Positions 1-10,000 of a DNA stretch of 64,000 nt are shown piece after piece. The notes under the pieces were generated by a model. The model was given only the letters and a program-made list of their open reading frames with translations. It did no database searches and was not told the DNA's origin. A program made the position numbers and the translations under genes. Origin of the DNA: Arthrobacter oryzae (GTDB lineage Bacteria; Actinomycetota; Actinomycetes; Actinomycetales; Micrococcaceae); assembly GCF_003634095.1 (NCBI RefSeq), contig NZ_RBIR01000001.1, forward strand, positions 248,001 through 312,000, in the 5' to 3' direction. Within the stretch, counting starts at the first letter, position 1. Each line of letters starts with the position of its first letter.

Positions 1-1
1 T

Positions 2-1132
2 TTAGCCGGTCACCTGAGCCGGTCCGGATCCGGCGGGGTGAGATTCGAATACCTCCCGGACTATGCCGATTCAGGCCTCCCCGCCGTGGCTGTTTCCCTC
101 CCGGTATCCGCGACGACGGTGGAGACCCCCGCCGGGGCGCTCCCGGCCTTCTTCGCCGGACTCCTGCCGGAGGGTCACCGCCTCACGGTCCTGAAGAATG
201 CGATCAAGACGAGCTTCGACGACGAACTGACCCTCCTGCTGGCTGTGGGCGCCGACGTTCCGGGGGACGTCCAGGTGGTCCCCGCGGGCGTGCCGCCTGT
301 GGAGCCGCCCAGCCTGGCTGATACGTCCCGGCCGGAGGAACTGGACTTTTCCGAGCTGGCCAACGCCGTGGATCTCCATGGCCTGCCGGGAGTCCAGCGC
401 AAGACGAGTGCTTCCATGCTGACCACGCCGCTTGCCGTGCGGGGCCACCGGTACCTGCTCAAGCTGGATCCGCCGGAGCATCCGCATCTGGTGGTCAATG
501 AGGCCGCGCACCTGCGGGCAGCGAGGTCGTTGAAGATACCGGTGGCCAGGAGCAGGCTCATCGCAGACCGCAACGGCGTTCCGGGGCTCCTGGTGGAACG
601 CTTCGACCGGGTGAAAGATCCGGCCGGCACGTGGGTCCGGCTTCCGGTGGAGGACGGCACGCAGGTGTTGGGGCTGCCGCCGGCGGCCAAATATGGCCTC
701 AGTTCCGAGCAGGTTGCCTCGGCCCTGGCCGGGATCTGCAAGGCCCCGGTGGTCGCGAGCCGCAACCTCTACCTGCAGTTTCTCTTCGCGTGGCTGACCG
801 GCAACGGGGACCTCCACGCCAAGAACCTGGCAGTCCTTGGCAACGGTCGTGACCGGACCATGGCCCCGGTCTTCGATGTCCCGTGCACACTGTTGTACGG
901 CGACGAGACGCTCGCGCTGCCGGTCTCTGGAAAGACCAGGAACCTCAGGGCCAGGCACTGGGCCGAGTTTGCCGCCGCGCTGGGCCTTCCGCCGAGAGCG
1001 GCGGCCGCAGCCAACAGCACCGCGCTCGCCGCCGCCGGCACGGTCCGGATTGAAGATCTGCCGTTCACCGGATCCCCGCTGCGGGGGACGCAGCGGGAGT
1101 TGGGATTCCGGCGTCGGGAACTGACCGGCTGA
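2..1132 (+). CDS. HipA-like serine/threonine kinase toxin, 5' truncated by window edge
   Basis: HipA-family kinase, usually the toxin half of a HipBA toxin-antitoxin pair that phosphorylates a translation factor or tRNA synthetase. The frame is open to the window edge. The residues before the GTG at 38 (AGHLSRSGSGG) fit the HipA N-terminal subdomain, so the true start lies outside the window and 38 is not the start. Visible motifs, counted from the GTG at 38, are GVQRKTS near residue 117 (normally GVQPKxS, the ATP-loop region), the catalytic GNGDLHAKN near 255, and the metal-binding FDV near 278. A HipB partner would be expected just upstream, outside the window. The family call is firm; the target is unknown. 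Confidence 0.85.
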   Translation, partial: LAGHLSRSGSGGVRFEYLPDYADSGLPAVAVSLPVSATTVETPAGALPAFFAGLLPEGHRLTVLKNAIKTSFDDELTLLLAVGADVPGDVQVVPAGVPPVEPPSLADTSRPEELDFSELANAVDLHGLPGVQRKTSASMLTTPLAVRGHRYLLKLDPPEHPHLVVNEAAHLRAARSLKIPVARSRLIADRNGVPGLLVERFDRVKDPAGTWVRLPVEDGTQVLGLPPAAKYGLSSEQVASALAGICKAPVVASRNLYLQFLFAWLTGNGDLHAKNLAVLGNGRDRTMAPVFDVPCTLLYGDETLALPVSGKTRNLRARHWAEFAAALGLPPRAAAAANSTALAAAGTVRIEDLPFTGSPLRGTQRELGFRRRELTG

Positions 1133-1281
1133 CCCCAGCTTTTCCCAAGGTCCGGCCCTTGCCCCGGGAACGGCGAGGGTAAAGAATGCAGGAACGTCAT
1201 GGCCATACCGCGGTCAGTCACTTTCGGGGGGAAGAATGATGCGGGCGAACTTCTGCGAACCGCAACCCGGGCGGTGCCCGG

Positions 1282-2427
1282 ATGAGTGAGCCGGCACGCG
1301 ACGACGCGTCCCGCGGATACCGGGACCACCCCCGATCAAAGCCCGGGCCGGGGTCCATTACCCGGCGTTTGCGGCGGCACCGGCCGCACTACCTGACTGC
1401 GGCCGCCGTCGCGTTTGCCCTCGTTGTTGCCGGTGTCTCCGCCGGCGTCCAGTCGGGGGCGCCGGTTGATTCTGCGGCCGCCGCGGCGACGCCGTCCGGC
1501 ACTGCCGCTGCGTCCCCTCTTACGGCCGTCCCCGCATCGCCGGCCCCGGCCGCCAGCGGCGCCGGCCGGGCAGCTTCGCCGAAAGCCACTCCTCCGCCCG
1601 CAACCGCGGCCGCGCCGAAGGCCGGCAAGGTCCCGGCTGCCGTTGCCCCGGCCGCCGCCCATAAACCCGCTAAGGTGCCCGCGGCGGCCGCCCGCAAGCC
1701 CGCTGCGGTGCCGGCAGCGGCCGCCGTCGCGGCGCCGGCGATCAGTCCCGAACTGGACGGCCAGATCGGCGCGATCATCGCGGCCAACAGCGCGTACGCG
1801 CTGGGGGTGTCCCTGATTGATCTTTCGGACGGCGTGGTCCACGGCTACGGAGTCCAAGGCAATTTCGTGGCGGCCAGCACGGCCAAGATCCTTGCCGCAT
1901 CGGCTTACTACCACCTCGTGGAAACCGGCCGTGCCTCGCTGGCCGCCCCGATGGGCGGCACGACGGCGGGGGACCAGATCCGGCAGATGGTCCAGCAAAG
2001 CAACAACAATTCCTGGGCGCTGATCCTCTCAGCGGTTGGCTACTGGGGCATTGCCGCCTACGCGGCGTCGATCGGGATCACCTACGACTGCACGGTGAAC
2101 CTGCTGACCCCGGAAGAAATGGCCCGGACCTTGGAGTTGCTCTATGCCGGTCGGCTGCTCAGTGCCCGCCACACCGCCCAACTGTTGTCCTACATGCAGA
2201 ACACGAACTTCGAGACGCTGATCCCGCCGGCGGTTCCGCCGGGGATCGAGGTCTTCCATAAGTACGGGCTGCTCTATGGAAACCTGCACGACGCCAGCAT
2301 CCTGGTCAAGGGCAGCCGGGCGTTCGTGTTCGTCGTGTACACCCGCGGCCTGAGCGAATCGGACATGGGCCCGCGGACCCGCATTATTCAGAAGCTCACC
2401 CGGACAGTCACCGGCGCCCTGTTCTAG
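1282..2427 (+). CDS. Secreted or membrane-anchored class A beta-lactamase-fold serine hydrolase
   Basis: A protein of 381 aa with a basic N-terminus and one membrane segment or signal anchor (about residues 37-57). A roughly 90-residue Ala/Pro/Lys-rich linker follows, typical of a wall-spanning tether. The C-terminal half has the penicillin-recognising signature order: STAK near residue 199 (SxxK nucleophile), SNN near 239 (SxN) and KYG near 327 (the KTG position). The KYG variant and the lack of an obvious omega-loop Glu motif make a true beta-lactamase uncertain; a peptidoglycan or penicillin-interacting hydrolase is as likely. It stands alone between a HipA-like gene and a convergent secreted protein. 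The ATG at 1282 has only a weak ribosome site. Confidence 0.75.
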   Translation: MSEPARDDASRGYRDHPRSKPGPGSITRRLRRHRPHYLTAAAVAFALVVAGVSAGVQSGAPVDSAAAAATPSGTAAASPLTAVPASPAPAASGAGRAASPKATPPPATAAAPKAGKVPAAVAPAAAHKPAKVPAAAARKPAAVPAAAAVAAPAISPELDGQIGAIIAANSAYALGVSLIDLSDGVVHGYGVQGNFVAASTAKILAASAYYHLVETGRASLAAPMGGTTAGDQIRQMVQQSNNNSWALILSAVGYWGIAAYAASIGITYDCTVNLLTPEEMARTLELLYAGRLLSARHTAQLLSYMQNTNFETLIPPAVPPGIEVFHKYGLLYGNLHDASILVKGSRAFVFVVYTRGLSESDMGPRTRIIQKLTRTVTGALF

Positions 2428-2463
2428 CAACGCCCTGTTCTAGCAAACGCCCCGTTCCAACAA
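2415..2463 (+). repeat. Three 16-17 bp tandem repeats spanning a stop codon
   Basis: The unit CGCCCTGTTCTAGCAA occurs twice without change (2415-2430 and 2431-2446), followed by a diverged third copy (2447-2463). The first copy contains the last codons and the TAG stop of the serine hydrolase, so the gene's tail and stop codon have been tandemly duplicated in the space before the convergent gene. Confidence 0.9.
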
Positions 2464-2489
2464 ACCCATTCACGTGGAACTAGACGCCG

Positions 2490-3398
2490 TCAGCACCCGG
2501 CACGGGCCCTTTCCGTGGTGCCGTAGACCGCCGGGCTGACCGTGTAGCCGTGGTGGTCCTGCGCCAGCGCTTGCTTGTTGACGTCGGCAAGGGCGTCCTC
2601 GTCCAGCATCGTGGTCGAGTCCAGTTTCAGGAACTCCTGGCTGTCGCCGCTGGAGGCCGTGACTTTGACGGTCCCTACTCCTGCGCGGTAGTACTTCTGC
2701 TGGTGGCCGGCCGCCGACCCGTCGAGCGGGTTGTACTCGTCGACCTTGAGCGTGCCGGATTTCCTGCTGACCACCCGGCCGCAGTCCAGGAAGCCAATCG
2801 ACGGCGCTGACGCCTGCGTATAGGGGCCATTTTTGGTTGACGGGCGCGCCAGCATCGCGAGCCCGGCCCGGGCCTTGTGCACGCCGGCGATGAATGTGCT
2901 CGGCGCGCCGGCAAACTTTCCGGCGTCGAACTCCTCCGGGTACTCGCCCAAGAGCCAGACCGCGCCCTTCTCGGTCTGGGCAAAGAAGGCCAGTTCTGAT
3001 TCTTGCAGGATTCCGTCGGAGTAGTCACGGTCCCACAGGACAACCGTGCGGACGTCGTCGATCACCTTCGTCAGCCCGGTGACGATTGAGACGATGCGGT
3101 GTGCATGGACCTTCGGCGGGCTCGTGGTGAGGTCCTTGACGGTGCCGTTGTACTCGGAACGCGTCCCGGGTTTCATCGGGAGCCACGCGTTGTCCACCTC
3201 GGGTTCGTCCGGGAAATTTCCTGCCTTGAAGTCCGGGAGCGATCCCGGGCCGCAGTCGGTCGGGGCGCCGGCGCTGGCGTGAATACCCGGCTGGGCGCCG
3301 GGGACCGCCGCGCCAGTGCCGGCTTCTGCCGCGTTGGCGGTGAAGAGTGAAAGCGGCAGTGCAAAGCAACTGGCCAGGGCAATCATTTTGCGGAACAT
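2490..3398 (-). CDS. Secreted protein of unknown function
   Basis: A protein of 302 aa with a clear Sec signal peptide (MFRKMIALASCFALPLSLF, likely cleaved after AANA-type residues near 24-27). The mature part has no domain I can name. It shows the phrases DNAWLPMKPGTRSEYNG and VLWDRDYSDGILQESELAFF and a C-terminal Cys, giving a beta-rich, extracytoplasmic look. It starts 41 bp downstream of the RND permease stop on the same strand, so it may be the last gene of the efflux operon, but nothing in the sequence ties it to metal or drug binding. It is convergent with the serine hydrolase. Confidence 0.75.
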   Translation of the reverse strand: MFRKMIALASCFALPLSLFTANAAEAGTGAAVPGAQPGIHASAGAPTDCGPGSLPDFKAGNFPDEPEVDNAWLPMKPGTRSEYNGTVKDLTTSPPKVHAHRIVSIVTGLTKVIDDVRTVVLWDRDYSDGILQESELAFFAQTEKGAVWLLGEYPEEFDAGKFAGAPSTFIAGVHKARAGLAMLARPSTKNGPYTQASAPSIGFLDCGRVVSRKSGTLKVDEYNPLDGSAAGHQQKYYRAGVGTVKVTASSGDSQEFLKLDSTTMLDEDALADVNKQALAQDHHGYTVSPAVYGTTERARAGC

Positions 3399-3439
3399 CG
3401 GATTTCCTTTGCGGCTTAGACCGCGGCCCGTAGCCGCGG

Positions 3440-6400
3440 TCAGGCTGGCGTTGGCGCGGCTGCGGCGCGCTCCCGTTCACGTGTCTTCCTGGATTTGGCG
3501 AACCGGAGATACAGCGAGGGGACGATAAACAAATTGAGCAACGTGGAAGTCGCCAGGCCGCCCAGGATGACGACGGCCATGGGGTGTTCAATTTCGTGGC
3601 CCGGAATATTACCCATGACCACCAGCGGCACCAGTGCCAGGGCGGTAGCCAGGGTAGTCATAAGAATCGGCGACAGCCGTTCCGCGGCCCCGCGCAGCAC
3701 CAGGGCACGGCCAAACGTCTCTCCTTCATACGTTTCCAGGTGCTGGCAGTGGTTGATCAGCAGGATGCCGTTGCGTGCCGCGATCCCCATCACCGTGAGG
3801 AAGCCAACGAGGGAGCCGAGGGACAGGACTCCGCCGGTCAGGTAGGCGGCGATGACCCCGCCCACGAGGGCTACGGGCAGGGTGAGCAAAGACAACACTG
3901 CCAGCCGCCAGCTCCGGAAGGACGCCTGCAGAAGCAGCAGGATCACGGCAAGGGCCGCCGCGGAGTAGATCATCAGGCGGTTCGCTGCTGCCTCGCGCTC
4001 GGTGTACTCGCCAAGGAGCTGCACGCTATAGCCGGTTGGCAGATCCAGGCTCTGCATACGCGACTTCAACTGGCCCACCACGTTGCCCAGGTCTGCTCCC
4101 CGGGCCAGGAAGGCGCCAACTTCCACGCGGCGGGATCCGTTGGTGCGGTCGATCTGGTTCGGCGTCGCCTGCAGGCTCACGCTCGCGACGTCGGCAAGGC
4201 GCACCCGCTGCCCGCTCGGCGTATCGATGGGCAGGTCCTGGATGCTGGTAACGCTGGAGCGGGTGGCCGGGGTGCTCCAGACCTGGACGTCGTAGGCACG
4301 GCCGTCCCGGAACACGTCCCCCACCTCCTCGCCGGCCACGAGCGTCGCGGCCGCACGCCGAACGTCACCTGGTTTGAGCCCGTACTTCTGGGCGGCGGCC
4401 AGGTTGACCGTGACGGCGATCTGGGGAACTTCCACTTCAAGGGAGACATGCGCGTTCTCGGTGCCCTCGATCTGGTCCATCAAGGCCTTGACCCGCTGCG
4501 CCTGTTCCCGGAGCACGGTGAGATCGTCTCCGTAGACCCGGACCAGGATCGGCTCGCTGGCACCGGTGATGACCTCTTCAATCCGCTCCTTCAGATAGGT
4601 CTGGACATCACGGTGCAGCCCCGGGTAGCCGCTGACCACTGCCTCGACGGCGGCCACGGTTTTGTCGTAGTCCGCGTGCCGGTCGATGCTGATCCAGTGT
4701 TCGCCGGCGTTGACACCGACGATCTCGTCGGCGGCGAAGGCCTGCCCAATGTGCGTGCCGCAGTTCAGGACGCCCGGGATCTTGAGGAACTCCTCGCAGC
4801 CGCGCTGCGCAATTCTGTACTCCTCCGCGGCAGAGGTTCCCGGTTCCGAGATCCAGTGCATCAGGAAGTCCCGTTCCTTGAACACCGGGAACAGGGACGA
4901 ACCCATCTGGGGGGCGAGGACTAGGCCCACCACCGCCAGCACGCCAAAGCCCACGTAGCCGTAACGGGGCCGTTTCATGGTCCGGGACAGGACACCGTGG
5001 TAGCCGCGTTTGAGCACACGGACCAGTGGGGGATCGCGCTCTTCAAGTTTGGCGTTGCCGAGCAGGATCAGGGCCAGGGCAGGCGTGAGCGTCAGCGCCA
5101 CGAGCATGGAGGCGAGGACGGCCAGGGTGTAGGAGACGGCCAGCGGCCGGAAGAAGACGCCGGTCAGACCGTCAAGGAAGAAGATCGGTACGGCGGCGAC
5201 CACAATGATCAAGGTTGCGTAGACAATCGGGCTCCGCATCTCCAAGGAGGCTTTCAGGACCACCGATGACGCGGATTCGACACCGCCGGAGCCCTTGATA
5301 GCCGCGGCACGGCGCTGCCGGAGCCGGCGCATGATGTTCTCGACGTCGATGATCGCGTCATCCACCACGACGCCCACGGCGATGACCAGTCCAGCGAGGA
5401 CCATCGTGTTGATCGAACTGGACGTGAAATAGAGCACCAGTGCGGCAGTGAGCAGGGACAGGGGAATGGCGATGATGCTGATCAGGGCCGTGCGCCATTG
5501 GAAGAGGAACGCGACCAGGATCATGACGACGAGCAGGCAGCCCAGCAGCAGCGCGACGCTGAGATTGGAGATTGCCTCTTCAACGAAGCTGGCGGGACGG
5601 AAGATCGTGGTGTCGAACTTGATGCCGCTCAGGCCCGGCTGCAGCTCGTGGAGGGCCTCTTCCACTCCCTTGGTCACGTCCAGGGTGTTGCCCCAGGGCA
5701 GCTTTTCGACGATCAGCATGAGCCCGTGCCCGTTGTTGATCACGGCATCACCAATGAGCGGCTGATGGTCCTCCACCACCCGGGCCACATCTCCCAGATG
5801 CAGCGCCACACCGTTCTTTTCCCGGATGGTCACCTGGGCCAGATCGGCGGGCGTCTGGATCGGCTGGACGTGGCGGACCCCCATCCGCTGGGTCGGGCTG
5901 TCAATGAAGCCGCCCGTTCCGATGAACCGTCCGGGCGAGTATTTCAGCAGGCCCGCGTCGAGGGCGCCGGCGGTGACTTCCATGACCTGATTGAGCGAGA
6001 CGTTCTGGGCCTTGAGCTTGTCCGGTTCCACCTGGACCTGAAGCATTTGGAGCCGCTCGCCCCATATGGCCACGTTGGCCACGCCGGGGACCCGCAGCAG
6101 CCGGGCCCGGATGGTCCAGTAGGACAGCATGGACATTTCGATGAGCGAATGCTCCGAGGACGTCATCCCGATCTTCATCACGCGGCTGGTCGCAGAGAGC
6201 GGCTGGAGCATCACGGGCGGGGCGGCCCACGTGGGGAGCGCCGCGGTCACCGAGGCCATCCGTTCCGAGACGAGCTGGCGGGCGTTGAGAAGGTCCGTGC
6301 CTTGGTGGAAGAGCAGCACGATCGATGACAGTTGCGGCACGGACTTGGAGCGGATCTCATCCAGGCCGGGCATGCCGCTCACGGCGGCCTCGATCGGCAC

Positions 6401-6595
6401 ACTGACAAGCTCCTCGACCTCCTGGGCGGTCAACCCGAGGCACGCGGTCTGGATTTCCACGCGCGGCGGGGCGAATTCCGGGAAGACGTCCACGGACGCG
6501 GCGCCCAACTGCAGCGAACCGAGCAGCATCACGGCGCAGGCGAGGGCCACGACGACCGTCCTGAACCGCAGGCTGATCCCGATGAGCCAGCGCAT
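3440..6595 (-). CDS. RND efflux permease, CusA/CzcA (HME) type, canonical copy
   Basis: A 1051-aa inner-membrane proton antiporter of the heavy-metal/hydrophobe RND class. The N-terminus has the first TM followed by VDVFPEFAPPRVEIQT, typical of HME-RND proteins. Two large extracytoplasmic porter loops flank TM4-6, and the TM4 proton relay VVVDDAIIDVENI carries the Asp pair near residue 407. GIAARNGILLI occurs in TM10. The length matches the family. It starts one base after the adaptor gene ends, so it is in the same operon as the adaptor and the second permease. The substrate is not readable; HME relatives move Cu, Ag, Zn, Co or Cd. The surprise is finding it in a monoderm with no TolC-like gene nearby. 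Confidence 0.92.
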   Translation of the reverse strand: MRWLIGISLRFRTVVVALACAVMLLGSLQLGAASVDVFPEFAPPRVEIQTACLGLTAQEVEELVSVPIEAAVSGMPGLDEIRSKSVPQLSSIVLLFHQGTDLLNARQLVSERMASVTAALPTWAAPPVMLQPLSATSRVMKIGMTSSEHSLIEMSMLSYWTIRARLLRVPGVANVAIWGERLQMLQVQVEPDKLKAQNVSLNQVMEVTAGALDAGLLKYSPGRFIGTGGFIDSPTQRMGVRHVQPIQTPADLAQVTIREKNGVALHLGDVARVVEDHQPLIGDAVINNGHGLMLIVEKLPWGNTLDVTKGVEEALHELQPGLSGIKFDTTIFRPASFVEEAISNLSVALLLGCLLVVMILVAFLFQWRTALISIIAIPLSLLTAALVLYFTSSSINTMVLAGLVIAVGVVVDDAIIDVENIMRRLRQRRAAAIKGSGGVESASSVVLKASLEMRSPIVYATLIIVVAAVPIFFLDGLTGVFFRPLAVSYTLAVLASMLVALTLTPALALILLGNAKLEERDPPLVRVLKRGYHGVLSRTMKRPRYGYVGFGVLAVVGLVLAPQMGSSLFPVFKERDFLMHWISEPGTSAAEEYRIAQRGCEEFLKIPGVLNCGTHIGQAFAADEIVGVNAGEHWISIDRHADYDKTVAAVEAVVSGYPGLHRDVQTYLKERIEEVITGASEPILVRVYGDDLTVLREQAQRVKALMDQIEGTENAHVSLEVEVPQIAVTVNLAAAQKYGLKPGDVRRAAATLVAGEEVGDVFRDGRAYDVQVWSTPATRSSVTSIQDLPIDTPSGQRVRLADVASVSLQATPNQIDRTNGSRRVEVGAFLARGADLGNVVGQLKSRMQSLDLPTGYSVQLLGEYTEREAAANRLMIYSAAALAVILLLLQASFRSWRLAVLSLLTLPVALVGGVIAAYLTGGVLSLGSLVGFLTVMGIAARNGILLINHCQHLETYEGETFGRALVLRGAAERLSPILMTTLATALALVPLVVMGNIPGHEIEHPMAVVILGGLATSTLLNLFIVPSLYLRFAKSRKTRERERAAAAPTPA

Positions 6596-6596
6596 G

Positions 6597-7079
6597 TCAC
6601 TCGCCCGTGTCGAATTCGGCGCCGAGAAGTTCCGCGGCGCCTGTCGTGACCACCACTGTCCCTGCCCGCGGCCCGTCCGTCAGGACGGCGACGTCGCCGT
6701 TGATGCGCTGGACGGTGATGGACTGGCGGATGTAGACCCGGGGCTGGGGGTTGGTGTAGACCCATGTGTTTCCGGTGCTGTCGTACAGTATGGCCGCGTA
6801 GGGAACCGTGAGCTTCCCGGAACGGGGATCCACGGCAGTCTTGGCCGTCGCGATTCCGACCCGTTCAATGGCGTGCTCAGTGAGGGTGAGCCGGTGCAGG
6901 TCCGTACCCGGTACTGCGGCGACCACCGCCGGGTCGCCTTCGGGCGGGGCGGCCGCCGGGGCTTGGCCGCACCCGGCGACGCCTAGAGCGGTGAACACCG
7001 TGAGAAGCGTTCCGACCATAACTTCAGTGACCTTATTGCCCCGACTCGAGGATGTTAAGGGAGACGATGTGGAGTTCAT
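6597..7079 (-). CDS. Small lipoprotein resembling a fragment of a CusB/CzcB-type RND adaptor
   Basis: A protein of 160 aa. Its lipoprotein signal ends in ALGVAGCGQ, with the lipidated Cys near residue 37; an internal start at the MVGTLL Met would give a shorter and more typical signal. The remainder resembles only the beta-barrel and membrane-proximal part of a periplasmic adaptor (LTEHAIERVGIATAKT, then VPYAAILYDSTGNTWVYT, then VVTTGAAELLGAEF). No coiled-coil hairpin or lipoyl domain is present, so it cannot bridge to an outer-membrane duct. Its ATG overlaps the stop of the upstream permease in an ATGA arrangement, indicating translational coupling, and the second permease follows immediately. 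Confidence 0.8.
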   Translation of the reverse strand: MNSTSSPLTSSSRGNKVTEVMVGTLLTVFTALGVAGCGQAPAAAPPEGDPAVVAAVPGTDLHRLTLTEHAIERVGIATAKTAVDPRSGKLTVPYAAILYDSTGNTWVYTNPQPRVYIRQSITVQRINGDVAVLTDGPRAGTVVVTTGAAELLGAEFDTGE

Positions 7080-10000
7080 GACGGTTCCTGGCTTTCAGTT
7101 CGTTCAGCCGCGCCCGGGCCGGGCTGCTCGCTCGGGGCTTGCTTCGGCTCGGCGCGAAGCAGCACGGCGGGCACCACAACCAGGGTGAAGAAAGTTGTTG
7201 TCAGCAGGCCGCCCCAGATGATCACGGCAAGCGGCTGGATGATTTCGGTTCCGACGACGCCGCCGGCGAGGACCAGCGGCAGCAGCGCCAGGCCGGTGAT
7301 CAGCGTCGAGACCAGGACGGGTCCCAACCTCTCCCGGGCCCCGCGGACCACAAGATCGGACCACGGCGCCGCGGCGTCCCCGGCCCGCAGGCTGCGGATA
7401 TGGCTTGTCAGCAAGAGGGCACCGCGGACGGCGATTCCCAGGACGGCGGCGAAGGCGACGAGGGTGACCAGCGAGTTGATTCCGCCCGTGGCCTGGGCGG
7501 CCAGCACACCGCCGGACAGTGCCAGGATCAGGCCCAGGAAGAGCGGGGCGGCAAGCCGCCAGGTCCCCGTCGCCGTCTGCAGCAGCACCAGGATGCCCGC
7601 CGCGGCGACCGCCGCGAGCAGCCAGAGCCACTGGTAATTGCTTTGCTGCTGGGCATACTGGGTGAGGATCTCCGCGTGATAGGACATCGGGAACTGCATC
7701 TGCTGCAGGCCGGCGTCGATGTCGCGCTGGATGTCCGCCAGCGGGCGGCCCTGGATGTCGGCCTTGACGTCGACGCGCCGGGAGGTGTCGTCGTGCAGGA
7801 TCACGGACTCATTCGCCACCATGTTCACCTGTGCGACGTCGCCGAGGCGGGCATGGCCGCCGTTGGGGGTGTCGATGATCAGGTTGCGCAGACTGTCCAG
7901 ACTGTTGCGGGTGGCCGCGGCCCCCTTCACGATGACCGAGAAGACTTTTTGCTGTTCGTAGAGGTTTCCGACTTCAATGCCCTGCACGAGGGCGGCAGCC
8001 GCACGGCGTACGTCGCCGGGGACGACGCCGGCCTTTTGTGCCGCGGCCAGGTTCACCTTGACCTCGGCGATCGGCTGTTCGGCGGGCAGGTCGATGTGGG
8101 GATTTACGACACCCGCCGTGTGTTCCAGAAGCTTCTGGACCTCTGCCGCCTTTTGCCGCAGGATAGCCGGGTCGAGGCCATAGACCCGGACGGCAAAGCC
8201 GCTGTCCGCTTCCTCCCGGATCTGGTCAATGCGTTCCTGCGGGTACGTCGAGATTTTGCTGGTGAGGCCCGGATACCCGGCGATCACGCGGTCGACGGCG
8301 GCGGCTGTGTCGGCGTACGACGCGTCACCTGAGACTGTCACCCACAGCTCGCCGGAACTGACGTCGCCGACCTGGTCGGAGGTGATGGCGCGCCCGACGT
8401 GTCCGCCTACATTGGCCACGCCGGGCAGGGCCCGCAGCTCGGCGGCGGCCGCCTGGGTAATCCGGCTCATTTCCTGGTCCGAGGTGCCGGCAATCGCATT
8501 CCAGTGCACCACCAGGGTCTTGTCCGCCAGCACCGGCACCACGGGATGGCTGCCGGCCAACTGGGGAGCGAGCGCGAGTCCGGCCAGGGCCACCACCGCT
8601 GCGGCGGCAAACACCCAGCGGGTTCTCCCCGCCACACGGGTCACGAATCGGCCATAACGGCCCTCAAGCCGCGTCAGGGACCGCCGGTCCGGCGCCTTGG
8701 AACCGGCAGGAAGGACAAACGCGAGCGCTGCCGTGACGGTGAGGGCGACGATCATCGAGACAACCAGGGCAATCAGGTAGCTCTGGACCAACGGCCCGAA
8801 AAGTGCGCCGTTCTCACCGGCAATGAAGAGCGCAGGAGTGAGCGCCAACGCCATGATCAGCAGCGAGTAGAGGATCGGCGTGCGCACTGTTCGCAGGGCC
8901 TCCGGGATCACCGAGTCCCGGAATTGCCGGTCCCGCGCCTGTGCGGTGTCCATCCCGGTGCCGTCCGTCCCATGCTGGGCCGAACCGTGGCGGGATCCTG
9001 CTTCGGCGTTCCGCGCCCGGGCGATGCCGGTGAGGTCTTCCGCGACATCGCCCACGATGACGGCCAGGGCCAGCACCATGCCGGCCAGGACCATGGTGTT
9101 CATCCCGGTGCCGCGCCAATCGAGGACCAGCGCGGCCGCGGTGAGCGATACCGGAATCGTGATCAGGCTGATCAGGGCCGTGCGCCAGGAACGGAAGAAC
9201 CCGCCAAACATGGCAACGATCAGCAAGAGCGTAATCAGCACGGCGATGCCGAGCGTCCCGACTGCGTCGTCAATAAAGGACGCCTGCCGGTAGACGCTGG
9301 TGTCGATCGTGACCCCGGGCAGGCCCGGCTGGAGGGCGCGGAGGGCCTCGTCAACTCCCCGGGTCACGTCCATGGTGTTCGTCTCGGGGAACTTCTCGAT
9401 GACCAGCACCAGTTCGGCGTCCTTGCTGAGCAGGGCGTCGCCGATCAGCGGCTGGTGGTCGGTGGACACCGTGGCCACATCCTTGAGCAGGATATTCCCG
9501 GCCGGGCCCTCGATGGGGACCTGGCCCAGATCCTCCGGTGTGGTGATGGGCAGGACATGCTGGACGCCGATCCGCTGGTGGCCCGTCTCGAAGAAGCCGC
9601 CGGTGCCAGGTGTCGATGCCTCCAGGTAGCTCAGGGGGGAGACCCACACGGAGTTGCCTGTCGTCTTGATGACCTCGTCCAGGGTGACGCCCTTGTCCTG
9701 GAGCCGCGCCGGGTCCACCAGGACCTGGAGTTGCTGGTCCCGCTGTCCCCAGATGGCCACGTTCGCGACCCCCGGCACGGCCAGGAGCCCGGGTTTCATG
9801 GTCCAGCGGGCCAGGACGGACATGTCGATGGCCGACATCGTTTTGGAGGTGAGCCGGATCATCATGACGCGGCTCGTCGAAGACAGCGGCTGCATCAGTA
9901 CCGGTGCTGCCGAAACGTTGGGCAGCGCGCGTGCCTGGGTCAGCCGCTCCGAGACCAGCTGGCGTGCGCGCATGAGGTCTGTCCCGGGTTTGAAGACCAT

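Noticed and set aside
7054..7059. Single GTTAAG on the plus strand near the adaptor start as another member of the K+ motif set
   Set aside because: It lies inside coding sequence, lacks the TCAAAAT half, and a lone hexamer is expected by chance.
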